A DNA stretch of 13,381 nt from CAZHUM01 sp046484045 (GTDB lineage Archaea; Thermoplasmatota; Thermoplasmata; Halarchaeoplasmatales; Halarchaeoplasmataceae). Position 1 is the first letter of the stretch. Each line of letters begins with the position of its first letter. The DNA is taken from NCBI GenBank assembly GCA_046484045.1, contig JAWOBZ010000115.1, positions 1-13,381 on the forward strand. The letters run 5' to 3'. Below the pieces are notes generated by a model, which saw only the letters and a list, made by a program, of their open reading frames with translations, did no database searches and was not told where the DNA came from. The position numbers and the translations under genes were made by a program. Below are positions 13,100 through 13,381 of the stretch, piece by piece.

Positions 13100-13381
13100 A
13101 TGAACAAAGGTAGGTTGATAGTGGTATTACTATTCGTTTTGTTTATACTTTCATTCGTACCTATGAGAGCTCAAGCAGAATCATATTCATACGAATTAAC
13201 AACATATATAAATGGAGATTGGATCGTCAATACACCTCAGACCTTAGAGAACCAGACTGTTATTTTGAATGGTAATCTATCTATACAAAATGGGGGTTCT
13301 TTGACTTTTAAAAATGTTACATTGAAGATGAATTCATCCAGTTCGATAGAATTTTACATAGAAGTGCTTTCCGGGGGTGCT
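13100..13381 (+). CDS. Paralogous secreted protein, N-terminal fragment (cut by window end)
   Basis: The ATG at 13100 opens 94 codons that run off the window. The start MNKGRLIVVLLFVLFILSFV is a signal peptide almost identical to that of the upstream gene, with likely cleavage after AQA at residue 26. The following module (NGDW at about 38-41, LNGNLSIQNGGSLTFKNVTL) is the same as residues 38-75 of the upstream protein, so a beta-helix domain is expected beyond the edge. The two genes are tandem paralogues in the same orientation, 40 bp apart, each with its own TATA box. As there is no Shine-Dalgarno sequence, it is probably leaderless. The complete domain content cannot be seen here. Confidence 0.85.
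   Translation, partial: MNKGRLIVVLLFVLFILSFVPMRAQAESYSYELTTYINGDWIVNTPQTLENQTVILNGNLSIQNGGSLTFKNVTLKMNSSSSIEFYIEVLSGGA

Overview
The window reads as a piece of an archaeal chromosome, most likely a member of Candidatus Thermoplasmatota (for example a marine benthic or hydrothermal Thermoplasmata lineage). This rests on archaeal TATA boxes about 25-35 bp upstream of nearly every gene start, several starts that look leaderless or nearly so, a secreted beta-helix protein ending in an IPEF-transmembrane-basic anchor (PEF-CTERM-like), and membrane proteins carrying zinc ribbons. The lineage call is inference; no rRNA gene is present.

Left part (1-5571, all minus strand): the first 26 codons of a [4Fe-4S] ferredoxin-type protein, possibly a 2-oxoacid:ferredoxin oxidoreductase delta subunit, cut by the window edge; a CPBP-family intramembrane protease with a zinc ribbon at each end; a large AAA_16/STAND-type ATPase with a TPR array; and an AMP-forming acyl-CoA synthetase that ends in two overlapping, competing hairpins followed by a U-tract.

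Middle part (5635-10891): a stand-alone biotin protein ligase (minus) is divergent from a tightly packed plus-strand operon encoding a LiuC-type enoyl-CoA hydratase, a biotin carboxylase, a biotin carboxyl carrier protein and a carboxyltransferase. The carboxyltransferase closely matches the beta subunit of 3-methylcrotonyl-CoA carboxylase. The biotin carboxylase and carrier together look like the alpha subunit split in two at the end of the carboxylase domain. The set would turn 3-methylcrotonyl-CoA into 3-methylglutaconyl-CoA and then HMG-CoA, the lower leucine-degradation route. In an archaeon HMG-CoA is also the mevalonate-pathway precursor of membrane lipids. The ligase would biotinylate the carrier. 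A perfect 21-bp tandem repeat with internal dyads and TATA-like cores lies in the divergent intergenic region.

Right part (10892-13381): visibly more AT-rich. It holds a small convergent gene matching only the N-terminal core-binding domain of a tyrosine recombinase (no catalytic domain), then two tandem paralogous secreted beta-helix genes. The second is cut by the window end. The two share almost identical signal-peptide DNA and exactly the same TATA-to-ATG spacing.
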